DNA of 64,000 nucleotides, taken from Temnothorax longispinosus. Its lineage: Eukaryota > Arthropoda > Insecta > Hymenoptera > Formicidae. The notes under the pieces are model-generated. The model did not search any database. It was not told where the DNA came from and was given only the letters and a program-made list of their open reading frames with translations. Below are positions 60,421 to 64,000 of this stretch, in pieces. The stretch lies in assembly GCF_030848805.1 (NCBI RefSeq), contig NC_092359.1, forward strand, positions 24,719,205-24,783,204. Direction: 5' to 3'. Positions within the stretch are counted from its first letter, which is position 1. The number at the start of each line of letters is the position of its first letter. The position numbers and the translations under genes were made by a program.

Positions 60421-61000
60421 TAAACTTTTAGGACTTGTTATGAATATGCACTCTTACTCTTTTCTTTTTATTTTATAAAAAAAATTAACAAATTATTTTC
60501 TCACAAAATATTAAAAATAATAGTGAAAATTGTTTTTGATATATTAAAGATTGTTAAAACCTGTTACAGAGCTCATGGAATATCGTTAACGGGAACCTCT
60601 TTATAAAATTCTCTTATATTTTTTAATCTGTTAAGTTTATAATATTTAACTGTAGAATTAAATATTAATAATGTTTTTATATCTAATATACGTAAGAGAA
60701 AACAAAGAGAAAAGAAGAGTTATTAGGTAGTGTGATTTCATGAATGCTCAGTTAGAGACGTGTTGAGACAAATTTCAAATATTAATTTTTGGACTGATTT
60801 CATAAAACAGTTGTAAAATATTTTTTACACGTTATTTTCTCACACATTACATTTTCTAAAGCAGTATTACACCTGATAATTTCATAATTTTCATGTTATA
60901 TAAACGAGATAAAAATGTGATGTTTATCTGTTCATATATTGTCACATTTATCGAACAGCAAATTTTTCGCGGCATTAATGTGTCGCACGTATTACGATCG
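60421..61000. other. AT-rich non-coding stretch
   Basis: AT-rich with no feature seen. Confidence 0.5.
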
Positions 61001-61490
61001 ATAGCTCAATTATCGATAAGAATCAGCGCTGGAATTCTTCTCATCTAAATCTCGCAATCGCGATCCAACTTACAGTCGCCGCTGGCCGTTCCCATGACTC
61101 GCCGATTCGAAAACAATCAGTAGGACGAGGAGCGAAGGAAAGCTCGTACAAAGATCGAATAGAAGGTGGACGGTAAAGGAAGAAGTGCGGGAGGAGAGCG
61201 GAATAATAAGAACGAACGAAGAAACCGAGAGCGAGAGAGACATTCAATGCGCGCCCGGTCTGGTTTTACTACGCGAAACCTGAAGCCCCTGCCGCCGTCT
61301 CTCTCGGAATTGAAAGGCATGGGCATGCCGGTCGACTACGATAACTTGGCATAACTCGATTTTTTGCGATCGGATGCAGTGCGTGTTCGTGACTCTAAAC
61401 AAATATCTCAAAACGTATCCCGATATCGGCGCTCATTCCGCCAAGATCATTAAGCGGAAATCAACGTCGGCCGATTTAACTCTTCCACGA
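61001..61490. other. CpG-rich island
   Basis: GC-richer block with an acceptor-like CCAACTTACAG at 61063-61073, followed by about 35 open codons on the plus strand. The minus strand is also open for about 70 codons. No product is recognised and no donor is certain. Confidence 0.3.
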
Positions 61491-63400
61491 ATTTGATAGA
61501 ATTCTTGAATCACTTATTTGTAAATGTTTCTATATTTAAAATCACGGTTTGATAAATTTTAATTGACACTATCATTAAGTTCAAGTTAGTTAAGAGTCTA
61601 TGAGAGAAAGTGCGATAAATTACAACGCATTATAATTAAGACAAGAATACATATGTGTGTAAATAGTATATAGGTATACAAGACCTCGATTTTCTCTAGG
61701 GAATAAAATATTATATATTTCATATTATATAAAATAGGAACTGTGTAGAAGACTTTGAGATACTGTAATTTTTTATCTATTAATATTTCTCAAGTACAAA
61801 TTGGAAATTTTACACGAGTTTGAATTTCGTATCGCATCCGTATGCAGAGTGTAGCCCGCAACGATACGTAATTATGTGTGGAACGGTATTACCATATCTG
61901 TATCATGCGCCTAATTACATTCCTACATGTGAATCAACCGAACGACGTGATCAGCTATGCGCTCTCCGGATCTGCTACGGGCTTCGCGACTCGTAAACGC
62001 CGGTCGCGTTCGTTCCGTCCTCTCGTTGTCGTTTGTCGAGACGCGCACGCACCCGCGACGCCCGACGGCATACGGAATCGATCCTGAGAATCGAACTTCC
62101 GGCGGTAACTTCTTCCGGTACAACGCATTATTCGAGGGTAATCAGACGTCTAAGAAATACTAGGATATCATTTGGTCGTGCCTTATGAAATTATCCTATA
62201 TAAAAAATTTTGTAAAAAAAAATCTACAGTGTTTTTTCTTTGCCGAATTATCGTAACTTTCATGCACAATCAACTTACTCTTATTTTATAAAACTGAAAT
62301 ATACGAGTTATGTGCGCGAGGAGGACCGTGTAAAAATAAAAGAAACAGAGAAGGGAGACATTATTAAAATCAAGGACACGCGAGTTTTGTAGAATCTCAT
62401 ATATTATCATCTAATTTGTTTTACAAATTGTATTAATTATTTATTTCTTTATTAACATATACGCTATCCTAACGTTTTTACATATGCAACAATATGTTTC
62501 TCTTTTTGAATGCGATTATATGCATCTATATATGCGAGCTGTTCCTATCGTGATGTATACGGTACGAAACACGTGAGTGACACGGGAAGAGAACGGGTTT
62601 AATGACGACAAACGGATGGAATATGTAATCTTCGAACGCAATCATCGAGTAGTTGTCGTGCGAGCGCTCTTCGCTTCGCCTTCTCTTTATCTTTGTCCCT
62701 TCTTCTGCCGAGCGTATGCTTCCTCGAGTACCCTTTATCGCGGCTAATTTTCTTCCCCATTCTGTTCCCGCTCCTTCGCCGAAATAACAGCCGAGGGTAT
62801 CAATGGCTGCTAATTTATCGTCACCGTTCGCTTGATGGCGACATCCGGCTTCACACCGCATGTCGACCAGCCAAAGTTGTCCGCGTACGCGTTTCATGCG
62901 GTTAAAAAAATTCTCTACTATAAAACTATTATTATTATTACTTTTGTGTGGAGAAATTTGTCGAGACAAATACCAAATTTATTTTAAACGTACTTTACTG
63001 GACGAACAAGATTTAATAAAATCTTACATTAATAAATGTTTTGTACAATAGTAATTTAAAAGTATTACTCTTTTTCTCTTTTTTTATGCATCAGTTATTA
63101 TAACAAGTACTGAAAAGAAGAGTATAGTGAAGGTTAGCATTTTGTAATTAGATATATGTAGAGTATTATATAGTAGTTCTTGCAATTTCATAAATTTTTA
63201 AAATTAAAATAACTTCACTTTACGAAATATTATGTCTAAATTTATTACACTCTTTGTAGATTATTCTATTCGTGTAATGTCACTGGCAGGCTTTTCCTTT
63301 CACGAAAGTAAACTTTTGTTTTCTTCTACACTTCATTAACGGTCATTCAATTACTATTTATCTTCGAACAACTTATATTTAAGATTCAGTTCTCTACCTG
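61491..63400. other. Alternating AT-rich DNA and small CpG islands
   Basis: CpG-richer patches at 61840-62140 and 62520-62900 sit in AT-rich DNA. The 147-codon minus-strand frame (62969 down to 62526) shows no domain and no splice sites that I trust. A short (ATT)n run lies at about 62927-62940. Confidence 0.4.
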
Positions 63401-64000
63401 AATGTTTCAAAATTTATATCGATACAATTCGTCGTTCCGAATGCTGTCGCGGTAACGTATATATGAGACGTAGCGAAAGGAAGAAAAGCGGGGTGAGTCG
63501 AGAATCGCGTCATCTAGTCCAGTCCGAGAGATTGGAGACGAGATGGAAGAAAGTGGAACAGAGAGAAAAGAGAAAGAGGTGAAACGGAAGGTAAAGGAAG
63601 AGAATGAAAGAGTTGAAGGAACGAGAAGGAAAGGATGGAGGATAGAAGAACTTCGTGAGTCCGAAGCGAGGAAGAACGGTGGATCGCGGTCGAGGAGGGC
63701 CGAGATGGGGGAGGGGGGAAAGGGAATCTCCCCGCGTCTTTGGTCCGTGCCTTTCTTCATCCTTCGTGCCCAAGCTTCGGCTGTTTTCATGGCCGTCATT
63801 TAGTAGGTTCGTTCACCCCTGGGCGCAGAGTCGTGCGCGAGTGAAAAAGGGAGAGAGAAAGAAAGAGAAAGAGAGTGATTCTGAGGAGAGCGAGGGAAAG
63901 AGGACGAAGCACGCGGAGGAAGAGGAGGAAGGTTAGTAGAAACGTGGTAGAGAGAAGGAAGAAGAGGAGGAGAGAGAGAGTGAGAGAGTGGAGAAGTAGA
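63401..64000 (+). other. Purine-rich segment at the right edge
   Basis: The plus strand is strongly purine-biased (63540-63660 and 63840-64000), with a CpG-rich part between. A plus-strand frame ends with a Lys/Glu/Ser-rich peptide (KKEKESDSEESEGKRTKHAE, then Glu) just before a weak donor-like GTTAGT. This could be an acidic-basic low-complexity coding exon or an untranslated purine-rich exon. The window ends inside the tract. Confidence 0.3.

Noticed and set aside
63655..63936. 93-codon frame ending in a Lys/Glu/Ser-rich tail
   Set aside because: The tail is the GA/GAAA purine tract in translation. Kept only as a purine-rich segment because the donor-like GTTAGT is weak.
1..64000. Bacterial-type features: operons, ribosome binding sites, CRISPR arrays, insertion sequences
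   Set aside because: The sequence is eukaryotic in character. No regularly spaced repeats, operon-like gene strings or transposase genes were seen.

Overview
This window reads as eukaryotic nuclear DNA, most likely from an insect and probably a hymenopteran such as an ant. I infer this from the composition. The background is AT-rich, CpG is not depleted, GC-rich CpG-dense islands of a few hundred bases to 2 kb recur, simple repeats are plentiful, and splice signals have insect-like spacing. There is no operon structure, no long intact ORF of a recognisable family, no rRNA, no convincing tRNA, no CRISPR array and no intact transposase or reverse transcriptase. The species call is inference, not proof.

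Layout. 1-13.7 kb is mostly non-coding. It holds the largest GC-rich island (about 2.2-4.5 kb, with a pyrimidine tract followed by a long purine tract), smaller islands at 0.5-1.1, 5.6-6.1 and 10.3-11.4 kb, and a palindromic CA/TA microsatellite at 11.4 kb. A possible 3' terminal exon with a poly(A) signal lies at 13.8-14.1 kb. At 19.6-21.9 kb is the best gene-like structure: a CpG-rich upstream region, a TATA box, a 5' exon ending in a strong donor, an intron carrying an old fold-back element, and a 44-nt second exon with a start codon and another strong donor. The gene would continue rightwards, and most of the rest of the window could be its introns or intergenic DNA.

From 22 to 55 kb the sequence alternates AT-rich stretches with small CpG-rich islands. 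Notable structures are three fold-back elements (21.3, 23.7 and 36.3-36.6 kb, the last with nearly identical arms), a diverged direct repeat pair (33.3 and 34.5 kb), and candidate internal exons at 48.6 kb (+), 55.0 kb (+) and 39.9-40.1 kb (minus). From 52 kb on there is a promoter-like island with three inverted CCAAT boxes, dense microsatellites at 54.3-54.9 kb, and purine-rich sequence running off the right edge.

Limits. I recognise no protein family, so no gene symbols are given. GC-rich islands here are often open in several frames on both strands, so protein-like ORFs are weak evidence. I favoured candidates with splice sites, and even these need transcript data. I saw no clear sign of an undescribed biological system. 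The most distinctive object is the young 271-bp fold-back at 36,337-36,607.
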